Source of the DNA: Rothia mucilaginosa
GTDB taxonomy: Bacteria > Actinomycetota > Actinomycetes > Actinomycetales > Micrococcaceae
NCBI RefSeq assembly: GCF_001061665.1
Contig: NZ_JVSP01000002.1
Coordinates: 277,177-341,176, forward strand
Direction of reading: 5' to 3'
DNA: 64,000 bases
Below are positions 1-9,399 of the stretch, one piece after another (positions within the stretch are counted from its first letter, which is position 1; every line of letters begins with the position of its first letter). Both the position numbers and the translations under genes were made by a program. The notes under the pieces are model-generated. The model had not been told where the DNA came from. It worked only from the letters and a program-made list of their open reading frames with translations, and did no database searches.

Positions 1-29
1 AGATCATCCAGAAGAGCCGCGGCGAGTAA
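1..29 (+). CDS. fusA: Elongation factor G, 3' end only
   Basis: The first 29 bases read in one frame to a TAA stop as IIQKSRGE, which matches the usual C-terminal end of actinobacterial EF-G. Its position directly upstream of tuf is the standard str-operon order (rpsL-rpsG-fusA-tuf). Only nine codons are visible, so the call rests on this short tail plus context. Confidence 0.75.
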
Positions 30-45
30 TTCTCGCGACTCACCC

Positions 46-85
46 GTGGGCCACGGGGTAAAACCCGTGGCCCACAGCGAAATTT
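46..85 (+). terminator. Hairpin between fusA and tuf
   Basis: A perfect 12-bp inverted repeat (46-57 with 64-75, GTGGGCCACGGG and its complement) has a 6-nt loop and is followed by a T run at 82-87. It lies 16 nt after the fusA stop. It is probably a Rho-independent terminator or attenuator separating fusA from a tuf promoter in 86-229. Confidence 0.6.
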
Positions 86-229
86 TTCCATTAAATCCAT
101 CATTGAGAGCATGGACAGTTTCATCTCTGCGGCGTAATCCGCTATTGTAGACGCTAGACCGTTTTATAACGGGATGCGCCGGAGTGAAGATCCGCGTGCA
201 TGTTTTCAATCGTTCTAGGAGGAACACTC

Positions 230-1420
230 TTGGCTAAGGCTAAGTTCGAGCGCTCCAAGCCTCACGTTAACGTCGGTACCATTGGTCACGTTGACCACGG
301 TAAGACCACCCTGACCGCAGCAATCTCCAAGGTTCTGGCTGACAAGTACCCGGACCTGAACGAGAAGCGCGACTTCGGCATGATCGACTCCGCTCCCGAG
401 GAGCGCCAGCGCGGTATTACCATTAACATTGCTCACATTGAGTACCAGACCGAGAAGCGCCACTACGCACACGTTGACGCTCCCGGCCACGCTGACTACG
501 TCAAGAACATGATTACCGGTGCGGCTCAGATGGACGGCGCAATCCTCGTGGTTGCTGCTACCGACGGCCCCATGGCACAGACCCGCGAGCACGTTCTGCT
601 CGCTCGCCAGGTTGGCGTCCCCACCCTGCTGGTTGCACTGAACAAGGCAGACATGGTTGACGACGAAGAGCTCCTCGACCTCGTCGAGATGGAGGTCCGT
701 GACCTCCTCTCCTCGCAGGAGTTCGACGGCGACAACGCCCCTGTCATTCGCGTTTCCGCACTGAAGGCTCTCGAAGGCGATCCCGAGTGGGTTGCTAAGA
801 TCGAGGAGCTCATGGACGCAGTCGACACCTACATCCCGGACCCCGTGCGTGAGAAGGACAAGCCCTTCCTCATGCCCATCGAGGACGTCTTCACCATCAC
901 CGGTCGTGGCACCGTGGTGACCGGCCGTGCAGAGCGCGGTACCCTGAAGCTGAACTCCGAGGTCGAGATCGTTGGTATCCGCCCGATCCAGAAGACCACC
1001 GTTACCGGTATCGAGATGTTCCACAAGCAGCTCGACGAGGCATGGGCAGGCGAGAACTGTGGTCTGCTGCTGCGTGGTCTGAAGCGCGACGATGTTGAGC
1101 GTGGTCAGGTTGTCGTGGAGCCGGGCTCCATCACCCCCCACACCGAGTTCGAGGCAAACGTCTACATCCTCTCCAAGGATGAGGGTGGCCGTCACAACCC
1201 CTTCTACTCCAACTACCGTCCTCAGTTCTACTTCCGTACCACTGACGTGACCGGCGTTATCACCCTCCCCGAGGGCACCGAGATGGTTATGCCCGGTGAC
1301 AACACCGAGATGACCGTTGACCTGATTCAGCCCATCGCAATGGAAGAGGGCCTCGGCTTCGCTATCCGTGAGGGTGGCCGCACCGTTGGTTCGGGTCGCG
1401 TTACCAAGATCATCAAGTAA
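230..1420 (+). CDS. tuf: Elongation factor Tu
   Basis: EF-Tu, 396 aa, is the GTPase that delivers aminoacyl-tRNA to the ribosome. The GTP-binding motifs are present in order: GHVDHGKTT near residue 20, DAPGHADYV near 82 and NKAD near 137, followed by domains 2 and 3 ending [10 protein letters not shown]. The start is taken as TTG at 230 because it gives the canonical actinobacterial N-terminus [14 protein letters not shown] (first residue read as Met) and lies 6 nt after an AGGAGGA ribosome-binding site at 217-223. An in-frame ATG at 200 would add ten residues encoded by the ribosome-binding site itself. A TTG start for one of the most abundant proteins of the cell is notable. Confidence 0.97.
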   Translation: MAKAKFERSKPHVNVGTIGHVDHGKTTLTAAISKVLADKYPDLNEKRDFGMIDSAPEERQRGITINIAHIEYQTEKRHYAHVDAPGHADYVKNMITGAAQMDGAILVVAATDGPMAQTREHVLLARQVGVPTLLVALNKADMVDDEELLDLVEMEVRDLLSSQEFDGDNAPVIRVSALKALEGDPEWVAKIEELMDAVDTYIPDPVREKDKPFLMPIEDVFTITGRGTVVTGRAERGTLKLNSEVEIVGIRPIQKTTVTGIEMFHKQLDEAWAGENCGLLLRGLKRDDVERGQVVVEPGSITPHTEFEANVYILSKDEGGRHNPFYSNYRPQFYFRTTDVTGVITLPEGTEMVMPGDNTEMTVDLIQPIAMEEGLGFAIREGGRTVGSGRVTKIIK

Positions 1421-1451
1421 TTGCCGTAAACTTTACGACAATTCGCTGGTG

Positions 1452-1525
1452 ACCTGCCGGAGGGTTTTCCCCTCCACCAGGTAGCGATACTTAAGGACCC
1501 CCGCAGTTTTGCGGGGGTCCTTTTG
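1452..1525 (+). terminator. Terminator of tuf
   Basis: A strong hairpin pairs 1493-1505 with 1510-1522 (13 bp, core GGACCCCCGC) with a 4-nt loop, ending in TTTT. A second, weaker inverted repeat (ACCTG..GGAGGG with CCCTCC..CAGGT) sits just before it at 1452-1482. It lies about 75 nt after the tuf stop and should end the fusA-tuf unit. Confidence 0.88.
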
Positions 1526-1800
1526 TTATGCCCAGAACCGGTCTCGTAGTGGTCTTGCCATAGCACCTAGACAAAATCGTAGGCCGACCAGCGCAGGACA
1601 GGGCCGGATAACCCCTCACGGTACCCGAGCATTTAGAAGGGACCACGCAGAAAAATACGGGGGAAGAAAATCTAGAAGAAGAGCAACGGGGCGGAGGACA
1701 GGCCACGAAAGTGCGCGGGGCTTCGGAAACGTTCTGCCCTGTGACCGCAGACCTTGCTAGTTGTTCCTCGTCGCAATGGGGGATGGCGGAAGCGACAAAG
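1526..1800. other. Non-coding gap between convergent transcription units
   Basis: This stretch separates the tuf terminator from the terminator of the leftward membrane-protein gene. The open frames here have no credible ribosome-binding site or recognisable protein. I see nothing else in it. Confidence 0.6.
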
Positions 1801-1836
1801 AAGCAGCCCTCAGCCGTATGAAGCTGAGGGCCGCTT
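1801..1836 (-). terminator. Terminator of the leftward membrane-protein gene
   Basis: Bases 1801-1814 pair with 1823-1836 with one mismatch (core GCCCTCAGC/GCTGAGGGC) around an 8-nt loop. Read leftward it is followed by a T-rich CTTCTTTGTC. It lies 66 bases past the stop of the minus-strand gene. Confidence 0.6.
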
Positions 1837-1902
1837 GAAGGTGGGGCGCCTTGGAAAACACGGCTTACCGTGACTTCTCAGGGCGTTAGCGAGGCAACGT
1901 CA

Positions 1903-4900
1903 CTACGCCGAACGCCCGTCCCCTTCAGGAACGGAGTAGCCGCCACCGAGAGGCGGGGTCTGCGCCGGCGGAATAGACTGGCTATTCACCGATTGTGGTG
2001 CCTGCCCGCTGGGAGACTGCCCAACATATCCCTCGGCCGGGGGAAGAGCGGTAGCTTGAGAAACCGGAGTCTGCTCCACCGGAGTCGACGGGACGCCGCT
2101 GTCATCCTGGTGGCCACTTTGACGGGCAAGGAGCCTCCAAATGACGCCGGCAATAAGAATCACCGAGATGATGAGCAGGAAGAGCGGGTTGAGACCATTG
2201 AGCGAAATGGCAAGATCCACCGTCACCAGTACGGCCGATACGTATGCCCACGCCTTGGGGAGTACAAGACCGGCCAAGAGGGTCAGGCCAATGCCCAGTA
2301 CGAGGAGGATAACGTCAGGGCCCCCGGTCGGAATTCTCCAAAGAACCAGCGTCAGGAGCGCCTGAAGACCCAGAGCGCAGTACAGGAGAGTAGACGACAC
2401 CTGTTCATTGACGGGACGATGCGCTGCCAAATTCTTGAAAACATCAACCGCAGCGATGGCGAGAACAATCAAGAGGGCAATCTCCAGCACCAGGACGATG
2501 CGAGGTGCATCAGAATAATGCAGCATCAGCCGGGAGATAGAGAGGCAGAAAGCCGTCGTTGCGATGGTAGGTACCTGCTCCACTCGGCATACGGACATCA
2601 GACACAGCGTGCTTAGACCCCATAGGAGGGCGTTGAGCTCTACGTGAGTGGAGCTTAGCAGGCCCATTAGCGTGGCGAAATAGAGTACGCCCAGTGCGGG
2701 CACCATCAGCAGATAGTTGATCGGACCAAAAATACCCTGAGCCAGGGGGAGGCGGGGCGCAAACTGCGAGGTGGGTGCAGGCAGGGGACCGTGCATCGGA
2801 AGAACAACGTTCCTAGATCCCGCCTGGACGACTATGGAAGGACGTACGTTAGGATGCAGAACGGGATTCTCTCGGGGGATGAGGACCTTCAACACCCACA
2901 GAATAACGACAGCCAGAAGTGCGGAGTAGCCGAAGAACTCGGCGTGGTCCGAAGGAGCCGGAACCCCGGAGACATTCCAGAGAGCAGTGATACAGAACGT
3001 GCTCACGCTCAGAGAAGCACCGGGCTGTAGGTACGGAACCTTCAGAGCAACGCCAACACCCCAGACAGCAATCAGCAGAGCCGGAGCACCGACGGAGAGA
3101 AGGGGATCCTCAAGATATAGCAGGCCGCCGGTGAAAGCGCTGTAGCAGGCCGCCACCGTAAAGACTCCCGTCGCGATGTATAGCTCGGCAATGCGGCGAG
3201 TGCGGGCATAGAGGAGAACACTGTACAGGGTTTGTGCAGCCATTAGAGCAACGAAGAAGAAATGGACGACCATCGTCTTCACATCGTTATTCATGGACAG
3301 AAGCAATAGCGACCAGCAGATAGGCAGACGAGAAACAGTCAGAATCTCGGTGCGGATTGCTGAACGAGGGGGCAACATAAGACCGAGCGCCGCGTATAGC
3401 ACGGTGATCAAAGTCGGGAGAACAGCGACCCACAGCGTGTACCCGGCGATATCCAAGGTACCTGTTATCACCGTGGCGAGGGCGCTACGGTAGTACAGGG
3501 TCCCGACCAAGCCGATCAGAAGAAGCCCATAGAGACCAATACGCGTCAGAACCAGCAGGGTGTAGCGCATATCGTCGCGGTTTGAAATGCCGAAGATACG
3601 CCCCAACAGCAGAATAGCCAAAAGGCTGAGTAGAAGAAGCGCTGCGGAGAACATACCGAAGTAGGCCCAGAAATGCTGGGCAATCGTCTTGACGGTAATG
3701 TCCACGAACATCGAGGCGAGCAACGACAGAGAACCAAGGAACAGGTAAGCCAGCCCCTCGGGGGTTCTCCGTAGACCCGGGATCCCCTGAATCTCAGCGG
3801 AGGGAAGAGCGAAGATGAGCAGGCCCGCAAGTGCAAATACGAGTGCGAAGACCAGACGCATCTCGATGGGCTGCATATCAGGGAAGAGGGTCGTCGCAAG
3901 CAGGAAGAAACCTAGCGCATACCCGAGGGTACTCATCATGGATCCTGCAAAGCGTAGTTTGATGTCGCTGCGGCTCAAAATGTAGATGATGGTAGATGCG
4001 CCAAAGAAGAGGTAGAAATCGCCCTGGGTGTTCCCATTCGCGATATTGATCAAGAGGGCGATGCAGGGGAGAAGTGCCGAGAAGGCCAGCAACGCCATCG
4101 GCCGAAGAGCCTTACGGTAGGTCAGGCAGCTGATCAGATAGAAGATACCGATACCCCAGGAAGCGGGGAAGATCGTGTGGGGGGTCTGCACGTACGGTAG
4201 AAGCTCGGCCCAGCCGCTTTCTACATAGGGGGAAGCTATGGCGAGGGCGGCTACAAACGCACAAGAAAGGAGGATGAGACCGAAGCCTGCGTCGTAGGTA
4301 GGAAGCCACTCGAACTTCTCGCGAGGCAACTGAGCAGCAGAAGAGCTCCAAGGAATCTTGGATACCGTAGCCTCTTGATGCTGAGTGGGGAGTTGCGCAT
4401 TAGCCATAGTGCGCACGCGGGGGACGAAGACGTACACAGAAACAATGTTGGTGACGAGTACGGTAATCGCAAAAATCGAGGGAGTCCAGACAATTTGGTT
4501 CAACCCATCAGCAAATGCCAGGACAGCAATAAGCGGGTAGATTCGTGCCTGAACAAAGTAGTCGATCTTCCCCTCCATGCACAGGAAGAGGATAGCGTGG
4601 ACAGACATCACCGTGAAGGCGATACCCATGTCCAGAGAGGACATCTCATAGGTAAAGAAGAAAATGGACGCCGCGGTGACCGGAACAAAAATTCGTGATG
4701 AATCAACGAGACCTTCGCGGATACCCCGTGGAGCGGCTTCGGGAACAAAGTGAAGTACGAGTCCCAAGACAATCGCTACGACCGTGAGGACAATGAAGTA
4801 CCAAACGAAGGGGAGCTCAACCACCCTCGTGGCGGCCAACGAATCTGAAATAAAGAAAGAAATTAGGAGATAACCCATGACACGGTTACGCATCAGAGTA

Positions 4901-5400
4901 CATGCTCCAATAATTGCGGCGGTACCAATCAGAGAAGTGATAAGCCAGATGAAACGGCCCTGATCCCAGATACCGAGGATATACGTGGCAATACCCGTGA
5001 GGGGGATGAAAGCCAAGCCGGTCGCCGTAAAGGAATAGGAAGCGATGCGCAGACGCTTCACGAAACGGTAGGTCAACAGGCCCGCACCGTAAAAGACAAC
5101 GGCCCCCAGCGCTAACGCGAGGACGCGAATCAGCGCCGTCTCGTCGGTCGAGGAAGTCACCGAAGTAATGAAAAGGGCAGCAGCTCCAATGAGCAGAAGC
5201 GAACCGATGTACAGAACAATATTGAGGAAGAGGTCCTCATTCATCCGCTGAGGATGCGGTGTTTGATGAGAGTACATTTCTCCGCGGGTGACCTGCGACG
5301 GTGCAGGGGAGGGAGGGAACGGTGCTTGCTCGTTATAGGGTTGGTTGATGGGGGAGTGCGTGTGACTGGGTGCCCGGTGAGGTTGTGTCGGCTGAGACAT
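1903..5400 (-). CDS. Giant polytopic membrane protein, function unknown
   Basis: This 1165-aa protein has a Pro/Gln-rich cytoplasm-like N-terminus (about 1-53), then an almost unbroken run of roughly 30 or more hydrophobic helices from about residue 57 to 1085. A Pro/Gln/Ser-rich tail follows, ending near GDGRSA. A few hydrophilic loops interrupt the helices, including one near 335-365. There is no signal peptide and no catalytic motif I recognise. The start has a good ribosome-binding site (TAAGGAG, 6 nt upstream on the minus strand). Size and topology recall uncharacterised large actinobacterial membrane proteins, but I cannot assign a family. It lies opposite in direction to tuf and the S10 operon, which are adjacent in many relatives, so it looks inserted. 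Coding potential is firm; function is not known. Confidence 0.85.
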   Translation of the reverse strand: MSQPTQPHRAPSHTHSPINQPYNEQAPFPPSPAPSQVTRGEMYSHQTPHPQRMNEDLFLNIVLYIGSLLLIGAAALFITSVTSSTDETALIRVLALALGAVVFYGAGLLTYRFVKRLRIASYSFTATGLAFIPLTGIATYILGIWDQGRFIWLITSLIGTAAIIGACTLMRNRVMGYLLISFFISDSLAATRVVELPFVWYFIVLTVVAIVLGLVLHFVPEAAPRGIREGLVDSSRIFVPVTAASIFFFTYEMSSLDMGIAFTVMSVHAILFLCMEGKIDYFVQARIYPLIAVLAFADGLNQIVWTPSIFAITVLVTNIVSVYVFVPRVRTMANAQLPTQHQEATVSKIPWSSSAAQLPREKFEWLPTYDAGFGLILLSCAFVAALAIASPYVESGWAELLPYVQTPHTIFPASWGIGIFYLISCLTYRKALRPMALLAFSALLPCIALLINIANGNTQGDFYLFFGASTIIYILSRSDIKLRFAGSMMSTLGYALGFFLLATTLFPDMQPIEMRLVFALVFALAGLLIFALPSAEIQGIPGLRRTPEGLAYLFLGSLSLLASMFVDITVKTIAQHFWAYFGMFSAALLLLSLLAILLLGRIFGISNRDDMRYTLLVLTRIGLYGLLLIGLVGTLYYRSALATVITGTLDIAGYTLWVAVLPTLITVLYAALGLMLPPRSAIRTEILTVSRLPICWSLLLLSMNNDVKTMVVHFFFVALMAAQTLYSVLLYARTRRIAELYIATGVFTVAACYSAFTGGLLYLEDPLLSVGAPALLIAVWGVGVALKVPYLQPGASLSVSTFCITALWNVSGVPAPSDHAEFFGYSALLAVVILWVLKVLIPRENPVLHPNVRPSIVVQAGSRNVVLPMHGPLPAPTSQFAPRLPLAQGIFGPINYLLMVPALGVLYFATLMGLLSSTHVELNALLWGLSTLCLMSVCRVEQVPTIATTAFCLSISRLMLHYSDAPRIVLVLEIALLIVLAIAAVDVFKNLAAHRPVNEQVSSTLLYCALGLQALLTLVLWRIPTGGPDVILLVLGIGLTLLAGLVLPKAWAYVSAVLVTVDLAISLNGLNPLFLLIISVILIAGVIWRLLARQSGHQDDSGVPSTPVEQTPVSQATALPPAEGYVGQSPSGQAPQSVNSQSIPPAQTPPLGGGYSVPEGDGRSA

Positions 5401-5897
5401 GATTTCTCCTTAGGCTAAGTGGTACTTCTACCATACGAGTACTACTAGGCTTGAAAGCTATATTTCGGGGTATAAACTGCATGGAAAATACTGAAAGTAG
5501 GTTTAGAAGTCTCTGTGAAGGACACACCGGGCGATGATGTCTGGTTACGGAGAGGGGCAGGAAGGTCTTTTAAGTGTTCTTAACCACTTAATGAACGTTG
5601 GCATTGCGAGAACCCCCGAATATTTGAGAGAATTGACGACGTTGTCAAAGTGTCTATCTGTATCAGATAGGCCCACGTATGACCCGGTCCGAAGGATGAC
5701 GGGACGAGTTTGTCTAGAATATAGACGACACGCCCGAGTTCGGGGGTCGGTACTCAGGCGGGGTGAGGAACCCGGCAAGGCCGGATTCAGTCCGTTCTGG
5801 GTGGCGCACGTGATGAATATATCGCGTTCCTTAAGCGCTATAACAAAGGAGCAAAAGCTCCGATACAGGGAATACATCAAGAAAGAGAGTCCGACAG
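5401..5897. other. Divergent control region between membrane-protein gene and S10 operon
   Basis: This 497-nt region holds no convincing gene. A 134-codon rightward frame (from 5534) overlaps rpsJ out of frame and has no ribosome-binding site. It must contain the divergent promoters and a long S10-operon leader. Three close dyads (5633-5726) and GC-rich hairpins around 5731-5800 (CCCGA..TCGGG, CCGGC..GCCGG) are the visible structure. Confidence 0.6.
5633..5726 (+). promoter_or_regulatory. Cluster of three dyads upstream of the S10 operon
   Basis: Three inverted repeats follow each other: a near-perfect palindrome TTGACGACGTTGTCAA (5633-5648), a perfect 7-bp dyad CTATCTG-TAT-CAGATAG (5654-5670), and GTCTA-N5-TAGAC (5712-5726), which contains TAGAAT (5715-5720), a good -10 match. 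TTGACG (5633-5638) with TATCTG (5655-5660) is another weak promoter candidate (16-nt spacing). Any of them may be operator or promoter sites for rpsJ; the exact start cannot be fixed by eye. Confidence 0.4.
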
Positions 5898-6206
5898 ATG
5901 GCGGGACAGAAAATCCGCATCCGTCTGAAGTCCTATGACCACGAGGTCATCGATTCTTCGGCACGGAAAATCGTCGAAACGGTCAAGGGCGCAGGCGCAA
6001 CTGTAGTTGGCCCCGTGCCGCTGCCGACCGAGAAGAACGTCTACTGTGTTATTCGTTCTCCCCACAAGTACAAGGACAGCCGCGAGCACTTCGAGATGCG
6101 TACGCACAAGCGTCTGATCGACGTTGTTGATCCGACCCCCAAGGCTGTTGATGCCCTCATGCGTCTCGACCTGCCGGCAGACGTAAACATCGAGATCAAG
6201 CTGTAG
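5898..6206 (+). CDS. rpsJ: 30S ribosomal protein S10
   Basis: S10, 102 aa, is the usual length. It is a small-subunit head protein and, as NusE, a partner of NusB in antitermination. The diagnostic stretch [20 protein letters not shown] (about residues 38-57) and [10 protein letters not shown] are present. It is the first gene of the S10 operon, preceded by a 500-nt control region and followed 13 nt later by rplC. Confidence 0.98.
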   Translation: MAGQKIRIRLKSYDHEVIDSSARKIVETVKGAGATVVGPVPLPTEKNVYCVIRSPHKYKDSREHFEMRTHKRLIDVVDPTPKAVDALMRLDLPADVNIEIKL

Positions 6207-6219
6207 AGGATCGCATCTA

Positions 6220-6876
6220 ATGACTAACAAATTCGAGCGCCAGGTGAAGGGCCTGCTGGGCACCAAGCTCGGCATGACCCAGGTCTGGGACGAGGACGGC
6301 AAGTTTGTGCCCGTCACCGTCGTCAAGGCTGATTCTAACGTTGTTACCCAGATCCGTAACCAGGAGACTGACGGCTACGAAGCTGTTCAGATTGGTTTCG
6401 GTGCAATCGACTCTCGCAAGGTTACCAAGCCCCTGGCTGGTCACTTCGAGAAGGCCGGTGTTACCCCCCGTCGTCACATTGTCGAGCTGCGTACCGCAGA
6501 TGCTTCTGAGTATTCCCTCGGTCAGGAACTGACCGTTGAGCTCTTCGAAGCAGGCCAGAAGGTCGACGTCGTTGGCAAGACCAAGGGTAAGGGCTTCGCA
6601 GGTGTTATGAAGCGTCACGGCTTCAAGGGTGTTGGCGCGTCTCACGGTCAGCACAAGAACCACCGCAAGCCCGGTTCCATCGGTGGCGCATCCTACCCCG
6701 CACGCGTGTTCAAGGGTATGCGCATGGCTGGCCGTATGGGCGCAGCACGTCACACTACCTTGAACCTGACTATCCAGGGTGTGGACGCAGAGAACAATGT
6801 CCTGCTGATCAAGGGCGCAATCCCCGGTCCCAAGGGCGGCGTTGTTCTGGTTCGTACCGCTGTGAAGGGAGCCTAA
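6220..6876 (+). CDS. rplC: 50S ribosomal protein L3
   Basis: L3, 218 aa, is an early assembly protein of the large subunit. Conserved blocks [13 protein letters not shown] (about 10-22) and [14 protein letters not shown] followed by [13 protein letters not shown] (about 145-175) are clear. Where E. coli L3 has the methylated glutamine after PGSIG, this protein has glycine (PGSIGGAS), so PrmB-type methylation at that site is not expected. It is second in the S10 operon. Confidence 0.97.
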   Translation: MTNKFERQVKGLLGTKLGMTQVWDEDGKFVPVTVVKADSNVVTQIRNQETDGYEAVQIGFGAIDSRKVTKPLAGHFEKAGVTPRRHIVELRTADASEYSLGQELTVELFEAGQKVDVVGKTKGKGFAGVMKRHGFKGVGASHGQHKNHRKPGSIGGASYPARVFKGMRMAGRMGAARHTTLNLTIQGVDAENNVLLIKGAIPGPKGGVVLVRTAVKGA

Positions 6877-6882
6877 TACATC

Positions 6883-7500
6883 ATGGCTGTTAAGACCCTT
6901 AAGGTAGACCTGCCCGCAGAGATTTTCGACGCGCAGGCATCCGTGCCCCTGCTGCACCAGGTTGTCGTTGCACAGCTCGCAGCAGCACGTCAGGGCACCC
7001 ACAAGGCTAAGAACCGCGGCGAGGTTTCCGGTGCAGGCCGTAAGCCCTTCAAGCAGAAGGGTACCGGTAACGCACGTCAGGGCTCCATCCGTGCACCGCA
7101 CATGACTGGCGGTGGCGTTGTTCACGGTCCGACCCCGCGTAACTACGCACAGCGCACCCCCAAGAAGATGATCGCCGCTGCATTGCGCGGTGCTCTCTCT
7201 GACCGCGCTCGTCACGACCGCGTCCACGTTGTCGAGAACTTCATCTCCGGTGAGACCCCCTCGACCAAGGCTGCAAAGGCTGCATTCGCAGCTATCACCG
7301 AGCGCAAGAACATCCTTCTTGTGATTGCTCGTGCAGAGGACGTTGTGGCTCTGTCCGCACGTAACCTGGAGAATGTCCACGTTCTGTACGTCGACCAGCT
7401 CAACACCTACGATGTGCTGGTTTCGGACGACGTGGTCTTCACCAAGGCAGCATTCGACGCATTCGTTGCTGCAGCTCAGAAGAAGGAGGGCGCTAAGTAA
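6883..7500 (+). CDS. rplD: 50S ribosomal protein L4
   Basis: L4, 205 aa, contacts 23S rRNA near the exit tunnel. The tunnel-loop motif [19 protein letters not shown] (about 49-67) and the block [13 protein letters not shown] are present. It starts 6 nt after rplC and its TAA overlaps the next ATG by one base. In E. coli L4 represses the S10 operon; nothing here shows whether that holds in this lineage. Confidence 0.97.
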   Translation: MAVKTLKVDLPAEIFDAQASVPLLHQVVVAQLAAARQGTHKAKNRGEVSGAGRKPFKQKGTGNARQGSIRAPHMTGGGVVHGPTPRNYAQRTPKKMIAAALRGALSDRARHDRVHVVENFISGETPSTKAAKAAFAAITERKNILLVIARAEDVVALSARNLENVHVLYVDQLNTYDVLVSDDVVFTKAAFDAFVAAAQKKEGAK

Positions 7501-7802
7501 TGAGCGTTTCCACCAAGTCTGTATACGACGTGATCATTGCTCCCGTCGTTTCCGAGAAGAGCTACGGTCAGCTCGACGAAGGTAAGTACACCTTCGAGGT
7601 CGCTACCGATTCCAACAAGCTGGAAATCAAGCAGGCCATCGAGAAGATCTTTGACGTCAAGGTTGCTTCCGTCAACACCATCAACCGTCAGGGCAAGCGC
7701 AAGCGCACCCGTTTCGGTTGGGGCGCTCGCAAGAACACCAAGCGTGCGATTGTGACCCTCAAGGAAGGCACCATCGACATCTTCGGCGGTCCGCAGGCAT
7801 AA
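7500..7802 (+). CDS. rplW: 50S ribosomal protein L23
   Basis: L23, 100 aa, sits at the tunnel exit and is the docking site for trigger factor and SRP. Conserved [21 protein letters not shown] (about 10-30, read in two parts) and [21 protein letters not shown] (about 60-80) are seen. The start overlaps the rplD stop by one base (TAATG), indicating translational coupling. Confidence 0.97.
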   Translation: MSVSTKSVYDVIIAPVVSEKSYGQLDEGKYTFEVATDSNKLEIKQAIEKIFDVKVASVNTINRQGKRKRTRFGWGARKNTKRAIVTLKEGTIDIFGGPQA

Positions 7803-7842
7803 GCCCCGCGGAGACCACTTTAACGAAGGAAGAAATATCTAA

Positions 7843-8679
7843 ATGGGTATTCGTAAGTACAAGCCGACGACCCCGGGTCGCCGCGGTTCGAGCGTTGCTG
7901 ATTTCGCAGAGATCACCCGCTCCACCCCGGAGAAGTCCCTGCTTCGTCCGCTTCACAAGACCGGCGGCCGTAACAACACCGGCCGCATCACCACCCGTCA
8001 CAAGGGTGGCGGCCACAAGCGCCAGTACCGTCTGATCGACTTCCGTCGTCACGACAAGGACGGCGTGAACGCACGCGTTGCACACATCGAGTACGATCCC
8101 AACCGTACCGCACGCATCGCACTGCTGCACTACGTCGATGGTTCCAAGCGTTACATCATCGCTCCGAACAAGCTCGCTCAGGGCGACATCGTCGAGTCCG
8201 GTCCCGCAGCTGACATCAAGCCCGGCAACAACCTGCCCCTGCGCAACATCCCGGTTGGTACCGTGATTCACTGCGTCGAGCTCCGCCCCGGTGGCGGCGC
8301 AAAGCTGGCACGTTCCGCTGGTGCTTCTGTCCAGCTGGTTGCTAAGGAAGGCAAGTACGGCCAGCTCCGTCTGCCCTCCGGCGAAATCCGCAACGTGGAT
8401 GTTCGCTGCCGCGCAACCGTGGGCGAGGTCGGCAACGCCGAGCAGTCCAACATCAACTGGGGTAAGGCTGGCCGCAACCGCTGGAAGGGCATCCGCCCGA
8501 CCGTCCGTGGTGTGGTTATGAACCCGGTTGACCACCCGCACGGTGGTGGTGAAGGTAAGACCTCCGGTGGTCGTCACCCGGTTAACCCCAACGGTAAGCC
8601 CGAGGGTCGTACCCGCCGTCCCAACAAGGAAAGCGACAAGCTCATCGTTCGTCGCCGTCGTACTGGCAAGAAGCGCTAA
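7843..8679 (+). CDS. rplB: 50S ribosomal protein L2
   Basis: L2, 278 aa, is the usual length. It binds 23S rRNA next to the peptidyl-transferase centre. The hallmark [20 protein letters not shown] (about 219-238), with the conserved histidine pair, is present, as is the basic N-terminus ([15 protein letters not shown]). A 40-nt gap with GAAGGAAG ahead of the ATG separates it from rplW. Confidence 0.98.
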   Translation: MGIRKYKPTTPGRRGSSVADFAEITRSTPEKSLLRPLHKTGGRNNTGRITTRHKGGGHKRQYRLIDFRRHDKDGVNARVAHIEYDPNRTARIALLHYVDGSKRYIIAPNKLAQGDIVESGPAADIKPGNNLPLRNIPVGTVIHCVELRPGGGAKLARSAGASVQLVAKEGKYGQLRLPSGEIRNVDVRCRATVGEVGNAEQSNINWGKAGRNRWKGIRPTVRGVVMNPVDHPHGGGEGKTSGGRHPVNPNGKPEGRTRRPNKESDKLIVRRRRTGKKR

Positions 8680-8691
8680 GGAGCCTGAAAC

Positions 8692-8973
8692 ATGCCTCGT
8701 AGTTTGAAGAAGGGCCCTTTCGTTGATCAGCACCTCTACCTGAAGGTTGCAGCTCAGAACGAGAAGGGCACCAAGAACGTAATTAAGACTTGGTCGCGTC
8801 GCTCGATGATTATCCCCGACATGCTCGGTCACACCATCGCAGTGTACGACGGTCGCAAGCACGTGCCGGTGTTCATCACCGAGTCGATGGTTGGTCACAA
8901 GCTCGGTGAGTTTGCTCCGACCCGCACTTTCCGCAGCCATGTGAAGGACGACCGTAAGGGCAAGCGTCGCTAA
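8692..8973 (+). CDS. rpsS: 30S ribosomal protein S19
   Basis: S19, 93 aa, pairs with S13 in the head of the small subunit. The N-terminal [12 protein letters not shown] and the block [20 protein letters not shown] are characteristic. It is 12 nt downstream of rplB and ahead of a 60-nt spacer to rplV. Confidence 0.97.
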   Translation: MPRSLKKGPFVDQHLYLKVAAQNEKGTKNVIKTWSRRSMIIPDMLGHTIAVYDGRKHVPVFITESMVGHKLGEFAPTRTFRSHVKDDRKGKRR

Positions 8974-9033
8974 TCGGTTCATACCGATAAGCTAACGTTT
9001 CCCTTTCGGCAATAGACGAAAGAGAGATAGGCA

Positions 9034-9399
9034 ATGGAAGCCAAGGCATCAGCGCGTTTCGTTCGCGTTACGCCTATGAAGGCCCGCCGTGTCGTCAACC
9101 TGATCCGTGGTAAGCAGGCGGAAGAGGCTCTGGCGATTCTGAAGTTTGCCCCCCAGGCAGCTTCGGAACCGGTATACAAGATCGTTGCTTCGGCAGTAGC
9201 TAACGCTCGTCAGAAGGCAACCCAGCAGGGTCTGCCCTTCCGCGAGGAAGAGCTGTTCATCAGCGAAGCATTCGTGAACGAGGGCCCGACCATGAAGCGC
9301 ATTCAGCCCCGCGCTCAGGGTCGTGCATACCGAATCAACAAGCGCACCAGCCACATCACCGTGGTAGTTGCTACCCCGGAGAAGGAGGAGGACCGCTAA
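9034..9399 (+). CDS. rplV: 50S ribosomal protein L22
   Basis: L22, 121 aa, lines the exit tunnel; its beta hairpin is a known macrolide-resistance hot spot. The core [20 protein letters not shown] (about 4-23) and the hairpin segment [20 protein letters not shown] are recognisable with no obvious lesion. Its stop abuts the rpsC start with no spacer. Confidence 0.97.
   Translation: MEAKASARFVRVTPMKARRVVNLIRGKQAEEALAILKFAPQAASEPVYKIVASAVANARQKATQQGLPFREEELFISEAFVNEGPTMKRIQPRAQGRAYRINKRTSHITVVVATPEKEEDR

Noticed and set aside
215-1195. Long open frame antisense to tuf, and similar ones antisense to the S3-L22 region (9049-10668), glmS (37299-39014), groL (54489-56216), guaB (56331-57992) and guaA (59339-61174)
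   Set aside because: They mirror strongly biased codons of real genes, encode odd Cys/His/Leu/Val-rich proteins and lack ribosome-binding sites.
1509-1760. 83-codon frame after tuf
   Set aside because: Begins inside the tuf terminator and encodes an Arg-rich product without a family.
1870-2616. 248-codon rightward frame inside the membrane-protein gene
   Set aside because: Shadow of the minus-strand gene; product is highly charged and unlike any protein.
5534-5938. 134-codon frame upstream of and overlapping rpsJ
   Set aside because: Overlaps the rpsJ start out of frame, has no ribosome-binding site, and covers the operon's control region.
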